Source: a virus. From it: a DNA stretch of 64,000 nucleotides. The stretch's first letter is position 1. Every line of letters starts with the position of its first letter. Below, piece after piece: positions 1-8,100 of this stretch. The stretch lies in IMG/VR virus record IMGVR_UViG_3300027782_000066, positions 1 to 64,000 of that record. The stretch is one strand, 5' to 3'. The notes below the pieces were generated by a model. It searched no databases and was not told the origin of the DNA. It worked only from the letters and a program-made list of their open reading frames with translations. The position numbers and the translations under genes were made by a program.

Positions 1-1346
1 CTATTTCTGGAAATACGAATGTAAATGGCGGCACAATTGATACTACAGCAGCAACAGGATATGTTTTTAATTATAATGCAACAACTATTAATGCCTTTGG
101 TGCTGCTACTAGTTTAAATATTGGTGCAACTACAGGAACTTGTACTATAAAAACTCCAACAGTAGTTGGTACTCAAACAACACAAAATCTTTATAACACA
201 GTAGCAACTACTGTAAATGCTTTTGGTGCAGCAACTGACATTACTATGGGTTCTGCTACTGTTAGTGGAACATTCAGAGTAAGAAATCTAGCATCTTATT
301 TTGATGGCACAGTTAATGTAAATGGTGGTGAACTTCTTTCTTCTACTAATAATTTTAATCTTTTAATTAATAATAGTGGAGTTAATATTGGTTCTGCTAT
401 TGGAACTGGGACTACAATAATTAATAATTCCTTTCAAGTAAAAGGTTCGGCAATTGATTTGACAAATCAAGGAGTTACAGTATCAGTTAAAGATAATTTA
501 AATCCAGCATTAAGTATCAAAGAAGGTGCTAATAGTTACTTGGATTTTCAGACTACTGATGGTCTTGAAAAAATTATTGTTTATAAGGCTGCAAGTTTTT
601 TAAATAATATAAGTGGTGCTACAGCATCATTTACTGGTGATATAACTGCTTCTGGAGTTACAGTCAACGGTAATCTAATTGTCAATGGAACAACTACCAC
701 AATTAATTCTACAATATTAAGTATTGATGATATTAATATTATTCTTGCCGATGGTGCTTCAACATCAGCAGCAGTAGATGGCGCTGGAATTACATTAGGA
801 ACTACTGGAATTGGATTCTCCTATTCAAATACTGGAACTCGTTGGTCATCAACTGAGAACTTAAATATTGCTAGTGCTAAAACATATCAGATTAATGGCA
901 CTACTGTTCTTTCTAGTACTCAAGTTTTAGGAAAAGGTTTTAGTACAACATCTGGTGATATTGTAACAATTGATGGATCTCAAACATTAACTAATAAAAC
1001 TTACGGTAATTCAAGTTCTACTACTGATGCAGATGCTACAGTAGATTCGGCAACCACTTCATATTATGCATATGTTCAAAGTTCTAGTGGTACTGCAAGA
1101 ACAATTAATATCAGCAATCTTACTGCTGGTAGAGTTATTCAACTTTACTTGAGAAATACTAATGCTGCTACAAAACTAATCAACATTACATCAAGTACAA
1201 CAACTACAGGATTTGCAGCAGTAAACTTATCTAAAGGGGATGCTGGTGGTGCTAGTGTAACTTCAGTGACATTGGCAGTAACCAATGGTACTGCAGTTGT
1301 TACCGTATTTAATGCAAATGGTGTGATTGGCGGCAGCATCTCATAA
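1..1346 (+). CDS. Tail fibre-like protein, C-terminal part (5' end outside window)
   Basis: The reading frame is open from the first bases of the window, so the true start lies upstream; the first in-window ATG (246) is internal. The protein is low-complexity and beta-rich. It contains short repeats of the type TTVNAFGAATDITMGSATG (before and around 180-270), typical of cyanophage tail fibres, and a later segment (about 660-1000) with NGTTTTINSTILSIDDINI and ALADGA-like strings seen in phage fibre shafts. The C-terminus is Ser/Thr/Val-rich with no chaperone domain visible. Role inferred: distal or shaft part of a host-recognition fibre. It is followed by a sigma70-type promoter and a glycosyltransferase. 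The family is recognised by repeat style, not by a defined domain, so which fibre it is remains open. Confidence 0.75.
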   Translation, partial: ISGNTNVNGGTIDTTAATGYVFNYNATTINAFGAATSLNIGATTGTCTIKTPTVVGTQTTQNLYNTVATTVNAFGAATDITMGSATVSGTFRVRNLASYFDGTVNVNGGELLSSTNNFNLLINNSGVNIGSAIGTGTTIINNSFQVKGSAIDLTNQGVTVSVKDNLNPALSIKEGANSYLDFQTTDGLEKIIVYKAASFLNNISGATASFTGDITASGVTVNGNLIVNGTTTTINSTILSIDDINIILADGASTSAAVDGAGITLGTTGIGFSYSNTGTRWSSTENLNIASAKTYQINGTTVLSSTQVLGKGFSTTSGDIVTIDGSQTLTNKTYGNSSSTTDADATVDSATTSYYAYVQSSSGTARTINISNLTAGRVIQLYLRNTNAATKLINITSSTTTTGFAAVNLSKGDAGGASVTSVTLAVTNGTAVVTVFNANGVIGGSIS

Positions 1347-1353
1347 TTCGTCC

Positions 1354-1382
1354 TTGACAACCCTTATAAATTATAGTATGAT
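1354..1382 (+). promoter_or_regulatory. Early sigma70-type promoter before the glycosyltransferase
   Basis: TTGACA at 1354-1359 and TATGAT at 1377-1382 are separated by 17 bases. This is a near-perfect host vegetative promoter and differs from the TATAAATA late motif of neighbouring structural genes. The gene start at 1406 lies 24 bases past the -10 box. Confidence 0.8.
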
Positions 1383-1405
1383 GTGTATGAACCCTTATTG
1401 GTCTT

Positions 1406-2587
1406 ATGAGTAAAAAGAAAATATTATGGATTGGAGATTGCGTAATCCCAAGTGGATTTGGTAGGGTCTCCGAATCTATTCTTACAAGAATTGATAAAGA
1501 ATTTGATATTAATGTTATGGGTATCAATTATTTTGGTCAAAAGCATGATTTCCCATTTAATATCTTTTCAGCATCAACAAAAGGTGGTCAGCAGGTAGAT
1601 CCATATGGATTTAAATATATTGAAGAACTTTATAATGCAATAAAACCAGATATTATTGTTGCTTTCAATGATGTCTGGATTATTAAATATTACTGGGAAG
1701 TTTTAAAAAAATATAAAGAAGAAGATGGATTTAAGTTTGTTACTTATTTCCCTGTAGATGGGGGAGGATGGTTTCCTGAAGTAGTAAAATTTTTAAATGA
1801 TATTGATCTGTCAATTACATATACTGATTTTGCTGCTAATGTAATCAAAGAAGCTGGTTATACTGGCAGAATTGAAACTCTGGAACACGGTATTGATAGT
1901 GATATTTTCTTCAGGAAAAATAAGCAAGAATGTAGAGATATTATTGGTCAAATGAAGAAGGATGATTTTATTGTCTTTAATGGCAATAGAAATCAACCTC
2001 GTAAGAGAATTGATCTTACTATTATGGCATTTGCTAAATTTGCTGTAGGCAAACCAAACACAAAACTTTATCTCCATATGGGTATCAAAGATTGTGGTTG
2101 GGACATTGTTCCACTTTTTTCTGCAGAAATGGCAAAAAATGGACTTGATTCAGAAGGAAGATTATATCTTTCTGGAAGTGACCTTACCCCAGAAAAAAAT
2201 AAAATTACTCCAGAAGTTTTAAATATTATTTACAATTCTTGCGATGTAGGAATTAATACTTCTGAAGGTGAAGGTTGGGGACTTGTTCCCTTTGAAATGG
2301 CAGCAACTGGCACTCCCCAAGTTCTTCCTAATTATGCAGCAAGTGCTGAACTTTTTGAGAATTGTGGAGAGTTGGCTGATATCTGTTTTATGGGTAAAGA
2401 TATTAATTATGGTATTGATAGAGCATATGTTTCTGTTGATAGTATTGCGGAAAAATTAAATAAATTATATTCTGATAAAAAGTATTATACAAAACAAGCA
2501 AAAGCGTGTTCTGCTATGACACAAAGACCAGAATATCAATGGGATAACATTGCTAAAAAAATGACCACTTATTTACAATCTATTTGA
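1406..2587 (+). CDS. Glycosyltransferase, GT4-like
   Basis: A 393-residue GT-B type glycosyltransferase. The N-terminal Rossmann half begins KKILWIGD and has a G-F-G-R acceptor-side loop near residue 18. The C-terminal half has NGNRNQPRKRIDL (about residue 192), typical of the nucleotide-sugar binding start in group 1 enzymes. EGEGWGLVPFEMAA (about residue 290) is the E-x7-E donor-binding motif of GT4. It would transfer a sugar from an activated donor to an unknown acceptor: phage DNA base, virion protein or host glycan. It sits inside the tail-fibre cluster but has its own early-type promoter, so it is likely expressed before the virion genes. The next gene follows after only a few bases. 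Fold assignment is firm; substrate is unknown. Confidence 0.85.
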   Translation: MSKKKILWIGDCVIPSGFGRVSESILTRIDKEFDINVMGINYFGQKHDFPFNIFSASTKGGQQVDPYGFKYIEELYNAIKPDIIVAFNDVWIIKYYWEVLKKYKEEDGFKFVTYFPVDGGGWFPEVVKFLNDIDLSITYTDFAANVIKEAGYTGRIETLEHGIDSDIFFRKNKQECRDIIGQMKKDDFIVFNGNRNQPRKRIDLTIMAFAKFAVGKPNTKLYLHMGIKDCGWDIVPLFSAEMAKNGLDSEGRLYLSGSDLTPEKNKITPEVLNIIYNSCDVGINTSEGEGWGLVPFEMAATGTPQVLPNYAASAELFENCGELADICFMGKDINYGIDRAYVSVDSIAEKLNKLYSDKKYYTKQAKACSAMTQRPEYQWDNIAKKMTTYLQSI

Positions 2588-2595
2588 GGAGAATT

Positions 2596-2787
2596 ATGAA
2601 CGCACAAGAACTTAAAGAAAATTTTACTAATCAATTTAATGCAGTGGTTGACGAAATCGGCAACCTTGAAAGTCAATTGGTAGCAAAAAAAGAAATGGCA
2701 CTTAAACTTAAAGGTGCTCTTGAAGCTCTGAATATTTTAGAACCGCCCGAAGTAGTGGCAGAACCAGAACAAGAAACTGAAGAATAA
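2596..2787 (+). CDS. Small coiled-coil protein
   Basis: A 63-residue protein starting at ATG 2596, with a Shine-Dalgarno GAGGAGA (2586-2592) that overlaps the stop of the glycosyltransferase gene. A TTG 12 bases upstream is in frame, but the SD supports 2596. Residues 5-50 form a predicted amphipathic helix or coiled coil (NFTNQFNAVVDEIGNLESQL and following). The C-terminal tail is acidic and proline-containing (PPEVVAEPEQETEE). It is probably co-transcribed with the glycosyltransferase and ends just before a terminator. Similar small helical proteins occur near tail genes in cyanophages, as I recall. Function unknown; an assembly or adaptor role is only a guess. Confidence 0.7.
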   Translation: MNAQELKENFTNQFNAVVDEIGNLESQLVAKKEMALKLKGALEALNILEPPEVVAEPEQETEE

Positions 2788-2794
2788 TAATCCG

Positions 2795-2828
2795 ACCTTC
2801 CTTATAAATAATAGGAAGGTTTTTTTTT
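2795..2828 (+). terminator. Intrinsic terminator with late promoter in its loop
   Basis: A 7-base perfect stem ACCTTCC (2795-2801) / GGAAGGT (2814-2820) is followed by eight to nine T residues (2820-2828). It ends the glycosyltransferase/coiled-coil unit. The loop contains TATAAATA. Confidence 0.85.
2803..2810 (+). promoter_or_regulatory. Late promoter motif TATAAATA
   Basis: Exact T4-type late motif, 22 bases before ATG 2833, located inside the loop of the terminator at 2795-2828. The transcript starting here would carry only the descending arm of the hairpin. Confidence 0.65.
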
Positions 2829-2832
2829 ATAA

Positions 2833-3165
2833 ATGTCTGCTATAACCATCAATATTGTCATTGAGAAAAATACAGATTTCTCTGCAAAGTTTACTATTAA
2901 AAATTTTGATGGTTCGTATCTGAATTTAACAGGGTATTCAGCAGAAGCAAAAATGAAAAAAAGTTATTATACCAGCAATTCTGTAGCATTAAATGTTGCA
3001 TTTGTTGATAGAGTTAAAGGTATAATTTCCTTATCAATGTCTGCAGCAACGACTGCGACATTAGATCCTAAACGTTATGTTTATGATATTGTGCTTACTT
3101 CACCATCTGCACTTAAGACAAGAGTAGTGGAAGGAATTGCTACTGTAACTCCAGGAGTAACATAG
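2833..3165 (+). CDS. Beta-sandwich virion protein, BppU N-terminal-like
   Basis: A 110-residue protein with the pattern of the small phage tail/baseplate domain: a polar strand with D-F-S-A-K-F (about residue 15), F-D-G-S-Y-L-N-L-T-G-Y (about 25-35), then G-I-I-S-L-S-M-S-A-A-T-T-A-T-L and R-Y-V-Y-D-I-V-L near residues 60-88. That order resembles the N-terminal domain of siphophage upper baseplate proteins and similar domains in myophage tails. It starts directly after the terminator/late promoter junction, and its stop overlaps the GTG of the next gene, so the pair is translationally coupled. Probable role: a small structural element of baseplate or fibre. Assignment is by pattern only. Confidence 0.6.
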   Translation: MSAITINIVIEKNTDFSAKFTIKNFDGSYLNLTGYSAEAKMKKSYYTSNSVALNVAFVDRVKGIISLSMSAATTATLDPKRYVYDIVLTSPSALKTRVVEGIATVTPGVT

Positions 3166-3866
3166 TGTCTGATTATCAAGTAACGTTAAACCAACCATCT
3201 TATTTGGTAACTGGAGAAAATCCAGATCTTTATAGGATTGGTATTAATTATCAATCTCCGCCAAAGTCAATTCAATATCAAAATTTAATCATTAATAATT
3301 TGTCTGGACAATTTGATTGTATCAAAAAAACTTTTGATATTAGAGTTGGTGGAATTCTTTATAATCCACTCAATGATCAGCAACTTATTATATCTATAAA
3401 TAATATTATATTGCAACCTGGCGTAGGATATTCTGTATCAGGGAGTCAGATTACATTTGCTACTGCTCCTTGTAATGTTTCATTTTTTGGTATTGCTTTA
3501 GCAAATACTGCTGATTTGACTAGAACTATTAATTATGTTGTTGATTATGGTTCAAGTACAATTACTCTTGGCGACAAGGGTTGTCTTGCAATTGATGTGA
3601 CGGGTGTGATAGAATCTTGGGTATTGGTTGCCGATAAAATTGGCAGCTTAGTTCTGGATATTAAAAAATCATCATATACTGATTATCCTAACGTTACTAC
3701 AATATGCGGGGGTGTTAGACCCTCATTAGTGAATCAAAACAAAAACACCAGCGACAATTTAAGTGCTTGGAATAAAGTTCTTAACGCTGGAGACATCTTA
3801 AATTATAATGTTATTTCAGCGACTGGGATTAATAAATTCTCAATTGCACTGAAAATAAAATTATAA
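3165..3866 (+). CDS. Putative tail/virion structural protein
   Basis: A 233-residue protein that uses a GTG start (3165-3167) overlapping the TAG of the preceding gene. GGAG at 3153-3156 is correctly spaced and supports this start. The protein is beta-rich, with no signal peptide or membrane segment. It has short strands such as RVGGILYNPLNDQQL, NNIILQPGVGYSVSGSQI and FFGIALANTA (about residues 60-125), a layout like phage fibre or baseplate beta domains where a feature value is followed by an offset. The C-terminal half contains a Cys-Gly-Gly stretch (TICGGVRP). No catalytic motif is visible. Position between two structural genes and behind a late promoter suggests a virion component; the specific role is unknown. 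Confidence 0.6.
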   Translation: MSDYQVTLNQPSYLVTGENPDLYRIGINYQSPPKSIQYQNLIINNLSGQFDCIKKTFDIRVGGILYNPLNDQQLIISINNIILQPGVGYSVSGSQITFATAPCNVSFFGIALANTADLTRTINYVVDYGSSTITLGDKGCLAIDVTGVIESWVLVADKIGSLVLDIKKSSYTDYPNVTTICGGVRPSLVNQNKNTSDNLSAWNKVLNAGDILNYNVISATGINKFSIALKIKL

Positions 3867-3869
3867 ATA
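3862..3869 (+). promoter_or_regulatory. Late promoter motif TATAAATA
   Basis: Exact late motif overlapping the stop codon of the preceding gene (TAA at 3864-3866), 46 bases before ATG 3916. Confidence 0.65.
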
Positions 3870-3915
3870 GATTTGAATTAATTACAAAATCAATTTCCTT
3901 AGGAGGAACTTTTAA

Positions 3916-5097
3916 ATGGCTCTTTTAGTCCCAAATATTGGTGAGGTAGATTCGCTTCGCACTCTTCTGAATGCGACTCATCAGATTCCAAGAAACTTGG
4001 TTCTGAAACTCTTCACTTCCAATACGACTCCTGCTGAAGGTGACGTTCCTTCTGCTACTGCGTATTTTGAACCATATAACTCTACCAATACTAATGGTTA
4101 TGGTTCTGCTCCATCAACTGGTTATCCAGCACTGGTAAATAACCGTTCCGATCAAGATTATGTTGCTAACTATGGCATTCTTTTGAATGGTAATCGTTGG
4201 GCAGTTACAACTGCTTCAGATCCTGTCGCTTCTTCTACTGGTTCAAGTGGTACTTCTGCTGCATTTCAGATTACAGTAACTGGTCTTACTGGTACAGTTA
4301 GCGTAGGTAATATTGTTTCGGGTACAGGTATTGCTTCTGGTGCTAAGGTTAGTAATGTAAGTGGTTCAGTGATTACTCTGAATACAGCTAACACGGGTAC
4401 TGTTTCTGGTCCTATTACCTTTGCTGGCGGTGTAACAACTGCTACTTATCCAGAGCAAGTTTTTACTTTTACTGCTGCTGCTGGTAACGTTTATGGTTAC
4501 TACCTTTCTAGAGCACAAAATCTTCCTGTTGCGATTCAAGGAGTAACAGATGCTGCTACTTCTACTGCTAATGGAACTGTTGCTAAAGGTGATAACTCAA
4601 ATCCTTGTATTGGTGTTGTTGGCAACAACTTCATCACTCTTCCTAACGTTGCTCAAGTAATGGACGATGTTACAGTAGGTCAAAGAGTAACAGGTAACAC
4701 TGCTGTTGCTTCTGGTACTACAATTACTGGTATTGATATTGCTCTGAGAAGAGTTTATCTGTCTTCTAACCTGACTGATAACATTCAGGTTGCTACTGAC
4801 TCAAGTGTTGATCTTAACTGGTCTGCAGTTTCTACTGGTGCTGTTGCACACAATCTTCAAGTTGGTGATGTAATTTATATCGCTGCTGGTTCTGGTGGTT
4901 CTACAGTAACTCCTGGTCACTATACAGTATTTACTAAGACATCAACAGGTTTCACAACAACTCCTGCTCTTGCAGGTGCTGGTAATGCAACTTTACTACC
5001 TAGTATTCTCTTCGCTGAAAGATTCACAAATGGTCCATACCCAATTCAAAACAATGGTGACCAAATCAAGATCACTCTAAATGTCAGCCTTGACTGA
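3916..5097 (+). CDS. Virion structural protein with TGTGI-type beta module
   Basis: A 393-residue protein preceded by a strong Shine-Dalgarno AGGAGGA (3901-3907). The N-terminus MALLVPNIGEVDSLRTLLNA is a start I recall from cyanophage virion proteins. Residues about 105-180 hold a module with the core V-G-N-I-V-S-G-T-G-I-A-S-G-A-K-V, the same type that recurs several times in the 3400-residue protein at 16892. A second related stretch lies near residue 250 (VGQRVTGNTAVASGTTITGI). The C-terminus (FAERFTNGPYPIQNNGDQIKITLNVSLD) looks like a closing beta domain. Codons are more C-ending than in neighbours, consistent with high late expression. It has its own late promoter and terminator, forming a single-gene late unit. 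Likely an abundant virion protein; exact location unknown. Confidence 0.75.
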   Translation: MALLVPNIGEVDSLRTLLNATHQIPRNLVLKLFTSNTTPAEGDVPSATAYFEPYNSTNTNGYGSAPSTGYPALVNNRSDQDYVANYGILLNGNRWAVTTASDPVASSTGSSGTSAAFQITVTGLTGTVSVGNIVSGTGIASGAKVSNVSGSVITLNTANTGTVSGPITFAGGVTTATYPEQVFTFTAAAGNVYGYYLSRAQNLPVAIQGVTDAATSTANGTVAKGDNSNPCIGVVGNNFITLPNVAQVMDDVTVGQRVTGNTAVASGTTITGIDIALRRVYLSSNLTDNIQVATDSSVDLNWSAVSTGAVAHNLQVGDVIYIAAGSGGSTVTPGHYTVFTKTSTGFTTTPALAGAGNATLLPSILFAERFTNGPYPIQNNGDQIKITLNVSLD

Positions 5098-5131
5098 TTT
5101 TTGATCTTATTACTTATATTATTCAGTTTGA

Positions 5132-5157
5132 GGGGATTACTACGGTAGTCCCCTTTT
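5132..5157 (+). terminator. Intrinsic terminator with UACG tetraloop
   Basis: A nine-base-pair stem GGGGATTAC (5132-5140) / GTAGTCCCC (5145-5153) with one wobble is closed by the stable C(UACG)G tetraloop and followed by TTTT. It ends the gene at 3916-5097. Confidence 0.85.
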
Positions 5158-5159
5158 AA

Positions 5160-5167
5160 TTTAAATA
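5160..5167 (+). promoter_or_regulatory. Late promoter variant TTTAAATA
   Basis: One mismatch from TATAAATA, 10 bases before ATG 5178 and directly after the terminator T-tract. The short distance to the ATG makes it less certain than the exact copies. Confidence 0.4.
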
Positions 5168-5177
5168 GAGAGTATTA

Positions 5178-8100
5178 ATGGCAGTATTTTCCTACGATTC
5201 CAGAATTAATTCTGAAGTAGGCGAAGTTGTATTTTCGCCCGTAGGGAATTCTGTATTCAATTTAAGTTTTAGTTACAAAAGTAACCCACCACAAATTGTA
5301 CAAACTGTAGATTACTACACAATTAATGAATCTGCAAATGTAGTAATTGATCTTGGTTCATTAGAATTCACATATGAATATGCAAACTATGGATTTATTG
5401 ATATTTCATATACAGATAAAGTATTCAAAACAATAGGAAGTTCACAATCTTCTGCATCTTATAATAATAATGTTAAAGTAAATATTAATCTGTATAATTA
5501 TGAATCAAAAAATAATGTAATTTTTACTTGGGTAGGTAATGGCACCTTATTTGAAATAGGTGGTGATATTACTTTAATTGTTGCTCCTGGAATTACGGGA
5601 CCACCAAGACACACAAATGCTTATATTGGAAATGCAAATATTGACTTTAGTGGCGAAGCAGATACAGCAAAATATTACTATGGTGGTACATTACCACTAA
5701 TCACTGGTCCAGTTACATATAATTATAATTCTACTACTGTAAATGCACCTTATTCCACTGACTATGGACGTATTTACGCTACAACTACAAATGCGTTTGA
5801 TTACGGTGCGGTATCAGAAACAGCAGTAAATAGAATTGATTATGCTGATGATTTAGTACAATCATATAAGTATCCATTTGGTACTGTATTACTCTCTTCA
5901 TATACAGAATCTCATTTCGTACCATCCTATAATGGATCTGGTACTATTTCTATTTTTAAAAGTGGTATAGAATATAATTCATCTTCTCCAATTACTATAG
6001 GAGAGGGGACATTATTTGCCTTTGATAGTATTGGTACATATTCTCTGGTCATACCAGCTCCATCTGGGTTTGGACTATTTGGAATTTTTGGCAAATCAGA
6101 AAATTCTCATAATTACACTTATAAAGCATTTACACAAACTTCAGTACCAGATTATAAAAATTATGGTGATTTAAATTCATATTCAATATCTTCTGATTAT
6201 GGTTTCGTTGGAGATAAAGCATTAACTCCTGATCAAGATTATGGATTACTTGAATATCCACTTAGATTTGGTTCATATAAATTTAATTCTTCTACAGAAA
6301 CAACTACACCAAAAAATTATGTAGGTTCTGGATTATTCTCAACTATTTCTGGTTCTACTCAGTCAAAAACAAATACTATTGAAATTAAACCAGAAACCTC
6401 TCTGTTTGCAATCTATGGTGCCGCATACACCATTCAGCCAAGAACTAATCAAATATACACATATACTGTTTCAGACGTTCTGTACGCCCTAGGAAGTGCC
6501 AATGAGGCATTTGTATACAAGTATTATAAAACAAAACCATTTAGTATTAATTCTATTGATCTGGGGGTAATTAGTGAGTATGCATCCACTATTGATTACG
6601 GTCTAGTAATTAATGTATTTACGAGTGCATATGATTATGAATACCTTGTAGATAAGAGTGTTGGTGATGGTAAAAATCTCACAAATATTATTGGAAGTTC
6701 TGAACCTGTTATCAGAACCTTTGGGTATACTGGAATTGGTAAAATTAATACGTTTAAATCTGCATCTGTCACATTTACAGAACCAACTCCACAAACAATT
6801 CCTACTGAAGGATTTGGATTATTTACTGTCACTGGATCTTGTGGTGTCAGATTTAATACCACATATCCTTATACGGGATCTGGTTTTGCATATTCCAATT
6901 CTGAATCAATTAATTCTTTCTCAAGAAGATATATTTTTGTTACATCATCGGAAGATCTTTACACGACATTAAATCTCGGTAGTGTTAATGAATTTGGATC
7001 TACAATTGATTATGAAACAATTGATACAAGAGCAACTTCTGGAGTTAATTATGGATTAATTGTAGCAGAATCTGATCTTCCATATAAAGGTTTCAGAGTT
7101 ATTTCTGGATCTGCAGATTCTTATTATAATCATTTATACATTAATTCTGGTTCTGGAACTACAAGATTGTTTGGTGGATCTGCACAAACAGAATCTATTG
7201 TTGTAAAACAACCAGAAAGTACTGATCTCTTCACAATCAGTGGTTCCTGTTCGTCGAATACTACTCTGGTACTTACCAGTGCTGGTATTAATTATGTGTA
7301 TGGTGGATCTACGAACAAATATACACACAGATATTCTGGTTCTTCAATCAATACATTCTTCTCTGTTGATCTTGGAGATATTATAACTTCTGGTTCCTCA
7401 ACTAATTATGGATCTATTGGTGATGATAGTGATCAAGAAATTAATTATGATTATATTATTAATACCGATTATGTTTATCCATACGGTAAATTTATTTACT
7501 CTGGTGCCTGTAGTGAAGTTCGCGTCCTACCATCATATAATGGATCTGGTTCGAATAAAATTTCTGGAGCAGCAACAGTTACATTTACAGAACCAACTCT
7601 ACAAATTTATGTTGAAAGAGATTATGGGTTATATGCAATTAATGGTTCTGCAACAACTGCATATAAAACTTCTTACGCATATAATGGTTCTGGATCAATC
7701 TATAAAGATAGTGGATGTAAATTCTCTGTCATTTATAATTATACTCTTGCATCAACAATTGCATTCTCAACAGAGAATTATGGAGATATTGTTTCTTATG
7801 GATCTATATCAGATTATGGTTCAATTTCAGAATTCAATATTGCAGCAATTAATTATGGATATGTAATTCATACTGAACAAATTAGACCTTACGGTTCTAC
7901 AAGTATTTCTGGTTCTGGAGTTACAACAAAACAAAATATTTACAAGCAAGTTGGTTCTGGATCACTCTTTACATTTAAAGGATCTGCAGATTTTGCTTTA
8001 CCGCTTCTTACAACAGATACATCAACATCTCTCTTCGGGATTCAAGGTAATGCATCTGTACTGTTCAGAGGTTCTTATACTACTTCAGGAAACATTTATG

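Noticed and set aside
246-1346. ATG at 246 as the start of the first gene
   Set aside because: The frame is open upstream to the window edge and the same repeat style continues across it, so the gene is truncated by the window.
3395-3402. TATAAATA inside the gene at 3165-3866
   Set aside because: Located mid-gene with no start codon within 50 bases; consistent with chance in AT-rich DNA.
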